From the NCBI RefSeq assembly GCF_003589925.1, contig NZ_CP032382.1:1798001-1862000 (forward strand): 64,000 nt of DNA. The letters are read 5' to 3'. Source of the DNA: Chryseolinea soli. GTDB lineage: Bacteria; Bacteroidota; Bacteroidia; Cytophagales; Cyclobacteriaceae. Made by a program: the position numbers and the translations under genes. The notes under the pieces were generated by a model. It saw only the letters and a program-made list of their open reading frames with translations, made no database searches and was not told the origin of the DNA. This document shows positions 6,849-16,552 of this stretch, one piece after another. Numbering within the stretch: position 1 is the first letter of the stretch; each line of letters starts with the position of its first letter.

Positions 6849-9698
6849 ATGGCCAAATCAGCAGCGAAAAAGAAATTTGACTCTACGGGCCACGATGTCA
6901 TCGAGATTGTCGGTGCCCGTGAACACAACCTGAAAAACATTTCCGTCAGCTTTCCGCGCAACAAGCTTGTGGTGATCACCGGCATCAGCGGAAGCGGCAA
7001 ATCGTCGCTGGCCTTCGACACGATCTATGCCGAAGGGCAACGCCGCTACATGGAAAGCTTCTCGGCCTATGCGCGCAGCTTCATGGGCAACCTGGAGCGC
7101 CCCGACGTGGACAAGATCAACGGTCTGAGCCCCGTCATTTCCATCGAACAAAAAACTACTTCCCGCAACCCGCGCTCCACGGTAGGTACCGTCACGGAGA
7201 TCTATGACTTTATGCGCCTGCTGTTTGCCCGCGCCGGCGAAGCGTTTTCGTATCTCAACGGCGAGAAGATGGTGCGCCAGTCGGAAGACCAGATCCTGGA
7301 TTCGTTGCTGACGCATTTCAAAAACAAAAAGCTCGTGTTGCTGGCGCCGATCGTTAAAGGACGCAAGGGGCACTACCGCGAATTGTTTCAACAGATCCGT
7401 AAGTCGGGCTATACCAAAGTGCGCGTCGATGGCGATGTGCAGGAGATTACCGCCAAGATGCAAGTGGATCGTTATAAAATTCACGACATCGAAATCGTGG
7501 TCGATCGCATTGTGGGCGACGACAAAGACCGTGCGCGCATCGGGCAATCCATCAACAAGTCACTCAAAGAAGGCAAAGGCATCATGATGGTGATGGAAGA
7601 AAATGGAAAGGTGCATCACTTCTCCAAATTTCTCATGGACCCGAAAACCGGCCTGGCCTATGACGAGCCCGCACCTAATACGTTTTCATTCAACTCGCCT
7701 TATGGCGCTTGTCCCACGTGCAACGGTCTGGGTCAGATCGAAGAGATCACCGAAGCTTCGGTCATTCCCGACAAATCGCTCAGCATTAGCCGGGGTGGCA
7801 TTTTGCCGTTGGGGGAGTATCGCGACATCTGGATCTTTAAAAAAATAGAATCCATTTTGAAGCGGTACAAGGCCACGTTGAGCACGCCCATCAAAGACAT
7901 TCCCAAGGATGTTATTCAAATCATGCTCTATGGCGACGACGTGCCGGTGGCGGTGTCGTCGGTAAAATATCCGGGTACGGAGTGGAACACAAAGTTCGAA
8001 GGCATCATCAGCTTCCTTGAAAAGCAGCGCGATGAAGGATCGGAGGCCATCAAGAAATGGGTGGAGGATTTTACGATCGTGAAGACCTGTCCGGATTGCC
8101 ACGGCATGCGTCTGAAAAAAGAATCGCTTCATTTCAAGATCGACGACAAGAACATTGCCGAGCTCGCCATGCTGGACATCACCGCGCTGCAGAAATGGTT
8201 CGAGGGTTTGGAGAAACGTCTCAACGAAAAGCAACGCGTGATCGCCACGGAAGTGCTGAAAGAGATCCGCAAGCGCATCGGCTTCCTGCTGGATGTGGGC
8301 CTGGACTATCTCAACCTGAACCGGCCCATCCGCACGTTGAGTGGTGGTGAATCACAACGCATACGCCTCGCCACCCAAATTGGAACGCAACTGGTAGGCG
8401 TGCTTTATATTTTGGACGAACCCAGCATAGGTTTGCACGCGCGCGACAACGTGAAGCTCATCAAAGCGCTGAAAGATCTTCGCGACCTGGGCAACTCCGT
8501 GGTGGTGGTGGAGCACGACAAGGACATGATGCTGGAGTCGGACTACATCCTCGACATTGGACCCGGTGCGGGCCGGCATGGAGGCCACGTGGTGGCAGAA
8601 GGTGTGCCGGAAGAATTCTTGAAAGGCAACAGCTCCACGTCAAAGTATCTGAACGGCAAACTCAAGATCCAGATCCTTCATGAACGGCGCAAGGGCACGG
8701 GTCAAAAAATAAAGCTCACCCAAGCGAGCGGCAACAACCTGAAAAATGTGGACCTCACCATTCCGCTGGGCACGCTCACGTGCATTACCGGCGTTTCGGG
8801 AAGCGGCAAATCCACGTTGATACACGAGACATTGTTCCCGTTGCTCAATCAATATTTCTACAATTCGCGCACAGAACCGTTGGCGCATAAAAAAATAGAA
8901 GGACTGGAGTTGGTCGACAAAGTGATCGAGGTCGATCAGTCGCCCATCGGCAGAACACCGCGTTCGAATCCCGCTACCTACACCGGCGTGTTCTCCGACA
9001 TCCGCGATTTGTTCTCACAATTGCCCGAGGCCAAAATCAGAGGCTATAAAACCGGTCGCTTCTCCTTCAACGTGAAGGGTGGCCGCTGCGAGACCTGCGA
9101 AGGTGCGGGCTTGCGGTTGATCGAAATGGAATTTCTTCCCGACGTCTACGTGCCCTGCGAAACCTGCAAAGGCAAACGCTACAATCGCGAGACGCTGGAG
9201 GTTCGCTTCCGCGGAAAATCCATCAGCGACGTGCTGGACATGACCGTGGAAGAGGCCGTAACGTTTTTCGAAAATCAACCGAAGATCCTCCGGAAAATTC
9301 AAACCCTCAGCGAAGTAGGTCTCGGCTATATTTCCTTGGGACAACATGCCACGACGCTCTCGGGTGGCGAAGCCCAACGCGTGAAACTGGCGACCGAACT
9401 TTCGAAGCGCGACACCGGAAAAACATTTTACATCCTCGACGAGCCCACCACCGGCCTCCACTTCCAGGACATCGCCCATTTGCTGGATGTGCTTCAGAAG
9501 CTGGTGGACAAAGGCAACACCGTGCTGGTGATCGAACACAACATGGACGTGATCAAATCGGCCGACTACATCGTGGACATGGGGCCTGAAGGCGGTGAAA
9601 AAGGCGGACGGGTTATCGCCCTGGGAACGCCGGAGGAAGTTTCGAAGAACCCGGCCAGCTACACCGGAAAGTTTTTGAAGCTTGAATTGAAGGCCTGA
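6849..9698 (+). CDS. uvrA: UvrABC excinuclease subunit A
   Basis: DNA-damage recognition ATPase of nucleotide excision repair; works as a dimer with UvrB. It has 949 residues from the ATG at 6849; an upstream in-frame start at 6825 would add eight non-conserved residues. Two ABC ATPase modules are seen: Walker A GISGSGKSS (45-53) and GVSGSGKST (about 648), with signatures LSGGESQRIRLA (about 497) and LSGGEAQRVKLA (about 837). Zinc cysteine pairs are CPTC (about 288), CPDC (about 414), CETC (about 747) and CETC (about 770). The length is normal for the family. No SOS box was recognised upstream. Confidence 0.97.
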   Translation: MAKSAAKKKFDSTGHDVIEIVGAREHNLKNISVSFPRNKLVVITGISGSGKSSLAFDTIYAEGQRRYMESFSAYARSFMGNLERPDVDKINGLSPVISIEQKTTSRNPRSTVGTVTEIYDFMRLLFARAGEAFSYLNGEKMVRQSEDQILDSLLTHFKNKKLVLLAPIVKGRKGHYRELFQQIRKSGYTKVRVDGDVQEITAKMQVDRYKIHDIEIVVDRIVGDDKDRARIGQSINKSLKEGKGIMMVMEENGKVHHFSKFLMDPKTGLAYDEPAPNTFSFNSPYGACPTCNGLGQIEEITEASVIPDKSLSISRGGILPLGEYRDIWIFKKIESILKRYKATLSTPIKDIPKDVIQIMLYGDDVPVAVSSVKYPGTEWNTKFEGIISFLEKQRDEGSEAIKKWVEDFTIVKTCPDCHGMRLKKESLHFKIDDKNIAELAMLDITALQKWFEGLEKRLNEKQRVIATEVLKEIRKRIGFLLDVGLDYLNLNRPIRTLSGGESQRIRLATQIGTQLVGVLYILDEPSIGLHARDNVKLIKALKDLRDLGNSVVVVEHDKDMMLESDYILDIGPGAGRHGGHVVAEGVPEEFLKGNSSTSKYLNGKLKIQILHERRKGTGQKIKLTQASGNNLKNVDLTIPLGTLTCITGVSGSGKSTLIHETLFPLLNQYFYNSRTEPLAHKKIEGLELVDKVIEVDQSPIGRTPRSNPATYTGVFSDIRDLFSQLPEAKIRGYKTGRFSFNVKGGRCETCEGAGLRLIEMEFLPDVYVPCETCKGKRYNRETLEVRFRGKSISDVLDMTVEEAVTFFENQPKILRKIQTLSEVGLGYISLGQHATTLSGGEAQRVKLATELSKRDTGKTFYILDEPTTGLHFQDIAHLLDVLQKLVDKGNTVLVIEHNMDVIKSADYIVDMGPEGGEKGGRVIALGTPEEVSKNPASYTGKFLKLELKA

Positions 9699-9702
9699 TC
9701 GC

Positions 9703-10872
9703 GTGAAAAATTTCGAAAGGCAACCGACCGATCTTTTCACGCGTGTCGTTGCGTTTTCATTTTTGTTGGGCATCGGGTTGAGTTTTAAACTTTGGGTTTC
9801 CGATCGCCAGTTTCCACTCGTGCCGGCACATTCCATTTTTCTTAGCGTGTTGCAGCCCATCGATGGCTTCTTGTTGATCGTGTTGATCGGTTCTTTGGTT
9901 GCCTTACTGTTCACAAAAAAACAATGGATCGTCGCGCTCATGTTGGCATCGCTCCTGCTGCTGGTGGCCGAAGACCAGATGCGGCTTCAGCCGTGGGTAT
10001 ATTTATATTTTCTCATCTTCCTTCCTTTTGCATTCCCACAACAACCCGGAGATGCAACCTTCGTCTCGCGTTATCTTCAATGGATCTTTGTGGCTTGCTA
10101 TTTCTGGAGCGGCCTGCATAAGATCAATCCGAATTTTATCGATAAAACATTTCAGGATGTGCTCCGTCATTTGTTTAGCATGTCCCTTCCCGAACGGTAT
10201 AGGATTTTTGGTTACGTCATCCCTTCTGTGGAGATCGGCATTGCCTTTCTCCTAGTCTTTGTTAAAACCCGGCGGGCCGGTGTGGTTGTCGCACTGGGCA
10301 CCCATCTTTTTATCCTGTGGTATTTAAGTCCACTGGGCATCGACCAGAACTATGTGGTGTATCCCTGGAATGTCGCGATGATGGCTGGCGTTGTTTTACT
10401 TTTCTGGAGAAATGAGGAAACACTTTTCGCATTTCCAAAAGGGAAGGTGTGGCGCGCATTTCAGTTGAGCTCGCTTGTACTTTTATTTGTCCTGCCGTTG
10501 TTGAATCTGGCCGGCCGTTGGGATCATTATTTATCGTTCTCGCTGTATGCCGGCAAGACCCATCACCTCTTTATCGCCATCGAAGAAACGGAAGCAAAAA
10601 AATTGAACGGCCGCTACGACAACTATGTGGTGGCGTTACCCGGTGTGGCCGGCGGTCGCATCATTGGTGCCGATGCATGGTCGATGAACGAACTTCACGT
10701 GCCGGTCTATCCCGAGACGAGGATCTTCAACAGCATTGCGCGACAATTTTGCAGACACGAGATCCCGGAAGGAAAAATGGTGTTTATGGAATGCCAGTTG
10801 CCCCTTTCACAGAACGCACTCCAGACGTTTGGATGCGACCTTATTCGTCACCCTAATTACACCAACCCCTGA
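9703..10872 (+). CDS. Multi-pass membrane protein, HTTM-like
   Basis: 389 residues from a GTG start five bases after the uvrA stop, so probably co-transcribed with it. About nine to eleven hydrophobic helices fill residues 15-290. The stretch CYFWSGLHKINPNF (around 133-146) resembles the helical region of vitamin-K-dependent carboxylase/HTTM proteins. A soluble tail of about 100 residues follows. The function is unknown; the HTTM resemblance is by motif only, and there is no ferredoxin or carboxylase signature. Confidence 0.65.
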   Translation: MKNFERQPTDLFTRVVAFSFLLGIGLSFKLWVSDRQFPLVPAHSIFLSVLQPIDGFLLIVLIGSLVALLFTKKQWIVALMLASLLLLVAEDQMRLQPWVYLYFLIFLPFAFPQQPGDATFVSRYLQWIFVACYFWSGLHKINPNFIDKTFQDVLRHLFSMSLPERYRIFGYVIPSVEIGIAFLLVFVKTRRAGVVVALGTHLFILWYLSPLGIDQNYVVYPWNVAMMAGVVLLFWRNEETLFAFPKGKVWRAFQLSSLVLLFVLPLLNLAGRWDHYLSFSLYAGKTHHLFIAIEETEAKKLNGRYDNYVVALPGVAGGRIIGADAWSMNELHVPVYPETRIFNSIARQFCRHEIPEGKMVFMECQLPLSQNALQTFGCDLIRHPNYTNP

Positions 10873-10919
10873 TTTGCATTTTTGCAGGAAGCCAGTAGCT
10901 TGCAACCTGTCTCCCCACT

Positions 10920-11168
10920 ATGAACGCACGCACTCGACAATATCTTTTCGGATTCATTTTTTTTGCCGTGGGCATCTATCAGCTCACCCGGCACGACGCC
11001 CTGGAGGCATCGCTATACATGGCCGCGGGGACGGCCTTTGTGTTCAACAGCCTGGCCATGGAGCCGCGGCTGCTCGCCTACAAAAAGGGGCTGGTCATCG
11101 TCACCTGGGCACTTATTATCGGCACCGGCCTGTTGCTGTTGTGGCTGGTCCAATTCAAATACCTCTAA
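10920..11168 (+). CDS. Small two-helix membrane protein
   Basis: 82 residues with hydrophobic stretches around 9-20 and 57-77 and a weak one between. I do not recognise a family. It starts 47 bases after the HTTM-like gene and ends 66 bases before the sensor kinase gene on the same strand. It may share a transcript with either. Confidence 0.6.
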   Translation: MNARTRQYLFGFIFFAVGIYQLTRHDALEASLYMAAGTAFVFNSLAMEPRLLAYKKGLVIVTWALIIGTGLLLLWLVQFKYL

Positions 11169-11234
11169 CCATCCACATAAAAGACCGGAAACCGTGGCGC
11201 GGTTTACGTAACTTTACCTTACGGTTAATAAGGC

Positions 11235-12293
11235 GTGAACAAGCACAGAGTATATTGGTCGATGCAGATTGGCGGGTGGCTGTTGTACGCCTTGGTCCAA
11301 ATCGTGGGCAGCTACCTGGCATCGGGTGGAATTTCGGCTAAACGTCTGGTCTTCCTCCTGGCCGAGGCGCTGTTGTGCCTGGGGGTCACCCACGGGTTCA
11401 GGGTGCTGCTGAATCGCTGGCGGTGGCTGTATTTGCCCATGCATAAATTGCTGCCCAGTGTGTCGGTGGCCCTGTTCATTATGGGTCTGCTGGTGTATTT
11501 TCTGCGCATTCCGGTGAACCTCATGCTGGGCCGCCTGTTTAACCCCATGGATGCCCTCGATATTCAACAGATCCTGGGACAATCTGTGTTTTATATCTTC
11601 GTTTTCTTTCTGTGGACGGTGTTCTATTTCACCTACCACTATTTTGAACGCTATAACAAGTCGCTGAAGTACGAGGCTTCCATGATCGAGATCGAACTGA
11701 ACAACCTGAAGTCGCAGCTCAACCCCCATTTTATCTTCAATGCCTTGAACAGCATCCGGGCGTTGGTGGACGAAAATCCATCCAAGTCCAAGCAGGCCAT
11801 CAACCAGCTCTCCAACATCCTGCGCAATTCGTTGGCGTCGGACAAGAAGGGGCTTACCAATTTTGACGACGAGTTGAAGATGGTGAAGGACTACCTGGGC
11901 CTGGAGAGTATCCGGTTTGAAGAACGCCTGAAAACAGAGTTCGACATCGACCCGGACTCGACGAAGTTTCGCGTGCCGCCACTGATGATCCAGACCTTGG
12001 TGGAGAACGGCATCAAACACGGCATCTCTAAACTGACACCGGGAGGTATCATCCAGCTAAAGACCTTTGTTGCAGACGACCGCTTGAATATCCATATCCG
12101 CAACAGCGGCCACCTCATCAATGGGATCAAACGCAGCAAGTCGGGCCTGGGCTTGAAGAACACCGTGCAGCGTTTAAAACTTATTTATGGAGACGAAGCC
12201 TCCTTCCGTATTGTAAATGAAAACGATAATTTTGTACTTACTGAAATAATCATTCCTCAAATCAATAGCCATGAGAGCATTAATCGTAGATGA
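11235..12293 (+). CDS. Sensor histidine kinase, LytS/YehU type
   Basis: 352 residues from a GTG start. Four membrane helices (about 10-140) are followed by a His_kinase (PF06580-type) domain. The phospho-acceptor lies in QLNPHFIFNALNSI and the ATPase domain in PPLMIQTLVENGIKHGI with KSGLGLKN. It autophosphorylates and should pass the phosphate to the LytTR regulator whose gene overlaps its last 23 bases. The input signal is unknown because the N-terminus has no large extracellular domain. Confidence 0.9.
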   Translation: MNKHRVYWSMQIGGWLLYALVQIVGSYLASGGISAKRLVFLLAEALLCLGVTHGFRVLLNRWRWLYLPMHKLLPSVSVALFIMGLLVYFLRIPVNLMLGRLFNPMDALDIQQILGQSVFYIFVFFLWTVFYFTYHYFERYNKSLKYEASMIEIELNNLKSQLNPHFIFNALNSIRALVDENPSKSKQAINQLSNILRNSLASDKKGLTNFDDELKMVKDYLGLESIRFEERLKTEFDIDPDSTKFRVPPLMIQTLVENGIKHGISKLTPGGIIQLKTFVADDRLNIHIRNSGHLINGIKRSKSGLGLKNTVQRLKLIYGDEASFRIVNENDNFVLTEIIIPQINSHESINRR

Positions 12294-12993
12294 CGAACGT
12301 TTGGCCCGCAAAGAACTGATGAAGTTGCTGGAAGACCATCCCATGATTGAAGTGGTAGGCGAAGCCATGAACGCCGAAGAGGCCACCCAATTGGTAAACG
12401 ACCTCAATCCCGACCTTCTTTTCCTCGACATCCAGATGCCGGGAAAAACGGGCTTTCAATTACTGGAGGAGCTCGACTCCGTTCCCCTGGTGGTGTTCAC
12501 CACGGCCTACGATGAGTTTGCTTTGAAAGCTTTCGAAGTGAATGCACTCGACTATCTGTTAAAGCCCATTCAACCGGAGCGTCTTGCCGAAGCAGTAGCC
12601 AAGCTGGCCGATAAAGAGCGCGCCAAGAACGCCGCCATCCGTGGCCCCGAAAAGAAGCTGGGGCTCAACGACCAGGTGTTTGTGAAAGACGGCGACCGCT
12701 GTTGGTTTGTGAGCCTTTCGAATGTGCGCCTGTTTGAATCCGATGGCAACTATATCAAAGTATATTTTGACAGCAACCGCCCGATGATCCACAAGTCGCT
12801 CAATGCGTTGGATGAAAAATTGGACGAGCGCGCTTTCTTCCGGGCCAGCCGGAAACATATTGTCAACCTCAGTTGGGTGGAAGGCATCGAGCCTTGGTTC
12901 AACGGTGGACTGATGGTGAAGCTTCGCGGAGGCGATAAAGTGGAAGTGAGCAGACGGCAGGCGGCGAAGTTTAAGGATATGATGAGTTTGTAA
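12271..12993 (+). CDS. Response regulator, LytTR family
   Basis: 240 residues. The N-terminal receiver has the acidic pair in IVDDERLARKE, the phospho-acceptor Asp in LLFLDIQMPG (about residue 55) and Lys in YLLKPI. The C-terminal LytTR DNA-binding domain spans about 135-240 (SDGNYIKVYF, FRASRKHIVNL). It overlaps the kinase gene by 23 bases, which points to coupled translation and a dedicated two-component pair. The target genes cannot be deduced here. Confidence 0.94.
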   Translation: MRALIVDDERLARKELMKLLEDHPMIEVVGEAMNAEEATQLVNDLNPDLLFLDIQMPGKTGFQLLEELDSVPLVVFTTAYDEFALKAFEVNALDYLLKPIQPERLAEAVAKLADKERAKNAAIRGPEKKLGLNDQVFVKDGDRCWFVSLSNVRLFESDGNYIKVYFDSNRPMIHKSLNALDEKLDERAFFRASRKHIVNLSWVEGIEPWFNGGLMVKLRGGDKVEVSRRQAAKFKDMMSL

Positions 12994-13015
12994 TTCAACT
13001 CGATTATTTTAAGAC

Positions 13016-13041
13016 CCTCGTTGTTCACCTTAACAACGAGG
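13016..13041 (+). terminator. strong hairpin after the LytTR regulator gene
   Basis: A ten-base perfect stem, CCTCGTTGTT paired with AACAACGAGG, with a 6-base loop. The following CGCTTTACC is only weakly T-rich, so it may be an RNA 3' end stabiliser rather than a classical terminator. Confidence 0.5.
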
Positions 13042-13061
13042 CGCTTTACCCGTTCGACTCA

Positions 13062-13616
13062 ATGAAAAAAGTAGTTCGTGAAAGTTCACGAAGCCAGTGG
13101 TTGACGATTGTCCTTGGTCTGCCGCTGACTTTGGTTTCTGTATTCCTTTTGATAAAGGAAAATTCGTGGCAAGCTTGGACAGGAACTTTTCTTTTTGGCG
13201 CTGGCCTGGCGTCAGCCATTTACAATTTGATGACCAAGGAATACGTCTCTCCCAGTAGCCCAAGGGGTCAGAAAATGATGGAAGAAGATATCGCAGCAAT
13301 GTTGGAGGACGATGGTATCTTCACATTTCATGCCGACGGATTTGCGCTAGAGATTGAAAGTAGGCCGCTAAACTATCGATGGGACGACGTTCTGAAAATA
13401 ATCGCCTACAAAACTGACCGACTTACAATTGATCAAATCTGTATTGAAGTCTTTTTGCGGGATGGCCAGATGTTTCGCATTTCAGAGGAGACGTTGGGCT
13501 ACTACCAATTTATGGAGCATGCGAAGCGTGAGATCACCGGACTTCTACCGGATTGGGAACTGAAGGTCGTCCATCCTGCCTTTGAAAGGAATGAAACCAT
13601 TTTGTTAGACAGGTGA
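13062..13616 (+). CDS. Membrane-anchored protein of unknown function
   Basis: 184 residues. Two helices (about 15-31 and 37-55) are followed by a soluble beta-rich C-terminal half that resembles PH-like/YcxB-type membrane-associated domains (WDDVLKIIAYKTD). No catalytic motif is seen. It has no close neighbour on either side and stands alone between a hairpin and the convergent helicase gene. Confidence 0.6.
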   Translation: MKKVVRESSRSQWLTIVLGLPLTLVSVFLLIKENSWQAWTGTFLFGAGLASAIYNLMTKEYVSPSSPRGQKMMEEDIAAMLEDDGIFTFHADGFALEIESRPLNYRWDDVLKIIAYKTDRLTIDQICIEVFLRDGQMFRISEETLGYYQFMEHAKREITGLLPDWELKVVHPAFERNETILLDR

Positions 13617-13702
13617 TGCGCAAGCATTGATCTCGCCGCTGAAATTTGAAAGATTCCTAAGACGGCTCACGTCCTTCATTCATAGAAAAAAGTACTGAAA
13701 TT

Positions 13703-15130
13703 TTACTCGGGCTTCTTTTTCTTCTTATCGAAAGCGACTCCTTTCTTCTTTTTCTTAAATGTCACCTTCGACAGTTCGAAGGAATTTTCCTTCTTTTTAC
13801 CGGGCGTTGTCGTCTTCTTTTTATCAGGCGGTGTCGTCTTCTTTTTATCGCGGGGCGCTGCTTTCTTTTTCGGCTCAGGAGTTCGCTTCTTCTCATGAAA
13901 CGCCCCTTTAAAATCAGGATTCTCTTTTCGTTTTTGCCAGTCGATATCCAACGCCATGGCCTGTGCCTCTTCGTAGGGCGTCTTCGTGATCTCTACTTCT
14001 TCCGGGATTTGTTTGACGGGAATTTTTTCACGGATGAGGGCTTCTATCTTTTCGATGTGATACAACTCCGACTTGGTCACAAACGTGATGGCCTTGCCTT
14101 CCTGAAATGCGCGACCCGTTCGCCCGATGCGATGCACGTAATCTTCATGCAAAGGAGGCACATCGAAGTTGATCACGTGCGACACTTTCACCACATCGAT
14201 CCCACGCGCCGTCACATCGGTCGACACCAATACCCGCAATAACCCTTCTTTAAATTCATTCACCGCATTGATGCGGCTGTTCTGTCCTTTGTTGGAGTGG
14301 ATCACTTTCACCGGACCCAGTCCCTTTCTTTCCACGAAATTGAAAACACTATCGGCCACTTCCTTGGTGCGCGTAAAGATCATGACGCGGTTGAACGCTT
14401 CTTTATCCTGAAGCAAGCGCTCCAGGAAGTTGATCTTCGTGCGCATGTTGGGGACGTGATACAACTCCTGCTCTACCTGCTTTGCCGTGGTGGCTTGCGG
14501 GGTGACTTCGATCTTTATGGGGAACTCTAAAAATTCAGCTGACAATTTTTCCACGCGCTCGGAAAACGTGGCGGAGAACAACAGGTTTTGTCGCTTGCGC
14601 GGCACCACCTCCAGGATCTTGCGCAGCTGGTGCATAAAACCCATATCCATCATGCGATCGGCTTCATCCAAGACCAGGAATTTGATTTGCTTGGTGGGCA
14701 GCTCGCCTTTGAGATAGAGCTCCAGAAAACGACCGGGTGTGGAGATGATGATGTCGATGCCCTGGCGGATCTCTTCGATCTGTGTTTTGGGACCGATGCC
14801 TCCATAGATCGGGAGAATGCGCAGGTCGGTATATTTTGCCAACGCCTTGGTGTGCTCGGCGATCTGGATGGTCAACTCCTTGGTGGGCGCGAGGATCACG
14901 GCGCGGGGTTCGTCGCCTTGGGCATACTTCACTTTCATGAGGACGGGCAACAGGTAGGCTGCCGTTTTGCCGGTGCCGGTTTGCGCGATGCCAATCACTT
15001 CCTGGCCGCCCAGGACCAGCGGGATGCATTTCTGTTGGATCTCTGTGGGTGTTGAGAATCCCAGGTCAGCCACCGCGTTGAGCAGCTGTTTGTTGAGATT
15101 AAAACCTTCAAAAGTTGGGATTGCTGACAC
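13703..15130 (-). CDS. DEAD-box RNA helicase, RhlE-like
   Basis: ATP-dependent RNA helicase for ribosome assembly or RNA turnover. The Q motif (FEGFNLNKQLLNAV...PTEIQQ), AQTGTGKT, PTKEL, TPGR, DEAD, SAT and HRIGRTGR are all present. The C-terminal 60 residues are a lysine-rich, repetitive tail (units like DKKKTTPP) for nonspecific RNA binding. No ATG fits. A GTG at 15130 gives 475 residues starting before the Q motif; a TTG at 15163 would overlap the divergent pyrC gene by ten bases. Only 23 bases then separate the two divergent starts. Confidence 0.92.
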   Translation of the reverse strand: MSAIPTFEGFNLNKQLLNAVADLGFSTPTEIQQKCIPLVLGGQEVIGIAQTGTGKTAAYLLPVLMKVKYAQGDEPRAVILAPTKELTIQIAEHTKALAKYTDLRILPIYGGIGPKTQIEEIRQGIDIIISTPGRFLELYLKGELPTKQIKFLVLDEADRMMDMGFMHQLRKILEVVPRKRQNLLFSATFSERVEKLSAEFLEFPIKIEVTPQATTAKQVEQELYHVPNMRTKINFLERLLQDKEAFNRVMIFTRTKEVADSVFNFVERKGLGPVKVIHSNKGQNSRINAVNEFKEGLLRVLVSTDVTARGIDVVKVSHVINFDVPPLHEDYVHRIGRTGRAFQEGKAITFVTKSELYHIEKIEALIREKIPVKQIPEEVEITKTPYEEAQAMALDIDWQKRKENPDFKGAFHEKKRTPEPKKKAAPRDKKKTTPPDKKKTTTPGKKKENSFELSKVTFKKKKKGVAFDKKKKKPE

Positions 15131-15153
15131 TTTAGCTTTTAATTTTACCGGCG

Positions 15154-16494
15154 ATGAAGACAAAACTGATCACCAACGCAAATATAGTCAATGAAGGCAA
15201 GGTCTTTGAAGGCGACGTGCTGATAAAGGGACAATACATTGAAGCCGTGGGCAAAGACCTGTCCTCGCGGTCGGCAGACGTGATCATCGACGCTGCCGGA
15301 AAATACCTGTTGCCGGGCGTAATCGACGACCAGGTGCACTTCCGCGAACCCGGACTGACCCACAAAGGCAACATTCACTCCGAATCCAGGGCGGCCGTGG
15401 CCGGCGGGGTGACCAGTTTTATGGAGATGCCCAACACCAATCCGCCAACGTTCACCCAAGCCCTGCTGGAACAGAAATACGTCATCGCCTCCCAAAACGC
15501 CCTGGCCAACTATTCCTTCTTCATCGGCGCCTCCAACGACAACCTGGAGGAAGTGATGAAGACCGACATCACGCGGGTGTGCGGACTCAAGATCTTCATG
15601 GGATCGTCGACAGGAAATTTATTGGTGGACGATCCGAAAGTTTTAGAACACTTCTTCTCGCGCTTCCCCTCGCTCATTGCCGCGCATTGTGAAGACGAGG
15701 GCACGATCAGAAGAAACACGGCCCTCTATAAAGAAAAGTATGGCGAAGATGTGCCCATCGCCTGCCACCCGCTCATTCGCAGCGAAGAGGCGTGCTATCT
15801 CTCTTCGTCGTTTGCCGTGAAGCTGGCCAAAAAGCATGGCACGCGTTTTCACATTCTGCACATCTCCACGGCGAAGGAAACTTCGTTGTTCGACAATAGC
15901 ATTCCACTCGAACAGAAGAAAATCACCGCCGAGGCCTGCGTGCATCATCTCTGGTTCAACGATGCCGACTATGCGCGGCTGGGTACGCGCATCAAATGGA
16001 ACCCGGCCGTGAAAACCGCCCACGACCAGCAGGCGATCCTCAACGCCGTGCTCGACGACCGCATCGACGTGATCGCCACGGACCACGCACCCCATACGTG
16101 GGACGAAAAGAGCAACACCTATTTCAAAGCGCCTTCGGGTGGGCCACTCGTGCAGCACAGTCTGGTGGCGATGCTGGAGCTGTATCACCAGGGGAAAATA
16201 AAACTGGAAAAGGTCGTTCAGAAAATGAGTCACCACCCGGCCATACTATTCCAGATCGAAAAGCGCGGTTTTATCCGCGAGGGCTACTTTGCCGACCTGG
16301 TGCTGGTAGATTTGGACGCTCCCTGGAAAGTAGGGCGCGAGAACATCGTGGCCCACTGCGGCTGGTCGCCCCTGGAAGGCGTGACGTTCCGTTCCACGGT
16401 GGAGCGCACCTTTGTGTCGGGGCATCTGGCCTATAGCCTGGGTGCATTCGACGAGAGCAAAATGGGCGAGCGGTTGCGATTTGACCGGAAATGA
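15154..16494 (+). CDS. pyrC: Dihydroorotase
   Basis: Third step of pyrimidine synthesis, cyclising carbamoyl-aspartate; type I amidohydrolase, 446 residues. Visible features are DDQVHFREPGLTHKG (about 53-67), the carboxylated-lysine region LKIFMGS, HCEDEG, HILHIST and ATDHAPHT. The usual metal-binding HxH at the barrel's first strand reads Q-V-H here, so one zinc ligand is replaced. The rest of the site is intact, and I think related Bacteroidota sequences share this, but that needs checking. It is divergent from the helicase gene and followed by tRNA-His. Confidence 0.88.
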   Translation: MKTKLITNANIVNEGKVFEGDVLIKGQYIEAVGKDLSSRSADVIIDAAGKYLLPGVIDDQVHFREPGLTHKGNIHSESRAAVAGGVTSFMEMPNTNPPTFTQALLEQKYVIASQNALANYSFFIGASNDNLEEVMKTDITRVCGLKIFMGSSTGNLLVDDPKVLEHFFSRFPSLIAAHCEDEGTIRRNTALYKEKYGEDVPIACHPLIRSEEACYLSSSFAVKLAKKHGTRFHILHISTAKETSLFDNSIPLEQKKITAEACVHHLWFNDADYARLGTRIKWNPAVKTAHDQQAILNAVLDDRIDVIATDHAPHTWDEKSNTYFKAPSGGPLVQHSLVAMLELYHQGKIKLEKVVQKMSHHPAILFQIEKRGFIREGYFADLVLVDLDAPWKVGRENIVAHCGWSPLEGVTFRSTVERTFVSGHLAYSLGAFDESKMGERLRFDRK

Positions 16495-16508
16495 TTTAGA
16501 AAATCGTT

Positions 16509-16539
16509 TTTGCATATTTCCGCCGTCTGTCTAACTTTG
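16509..16539 (+). promoter_or_regulatory. promoter of tRNA-His
   Basis: TTTG (16509-16512), a 19-base gap, then TAACTTTG (16532-16539). Both elements and the spacing match the Bacteroidota housekeeping sigma consensus, 13 bases before the mature tRNA. Confidence 0.75.
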
Positions 16540-16552
16540 CAGTCCTCAAATG

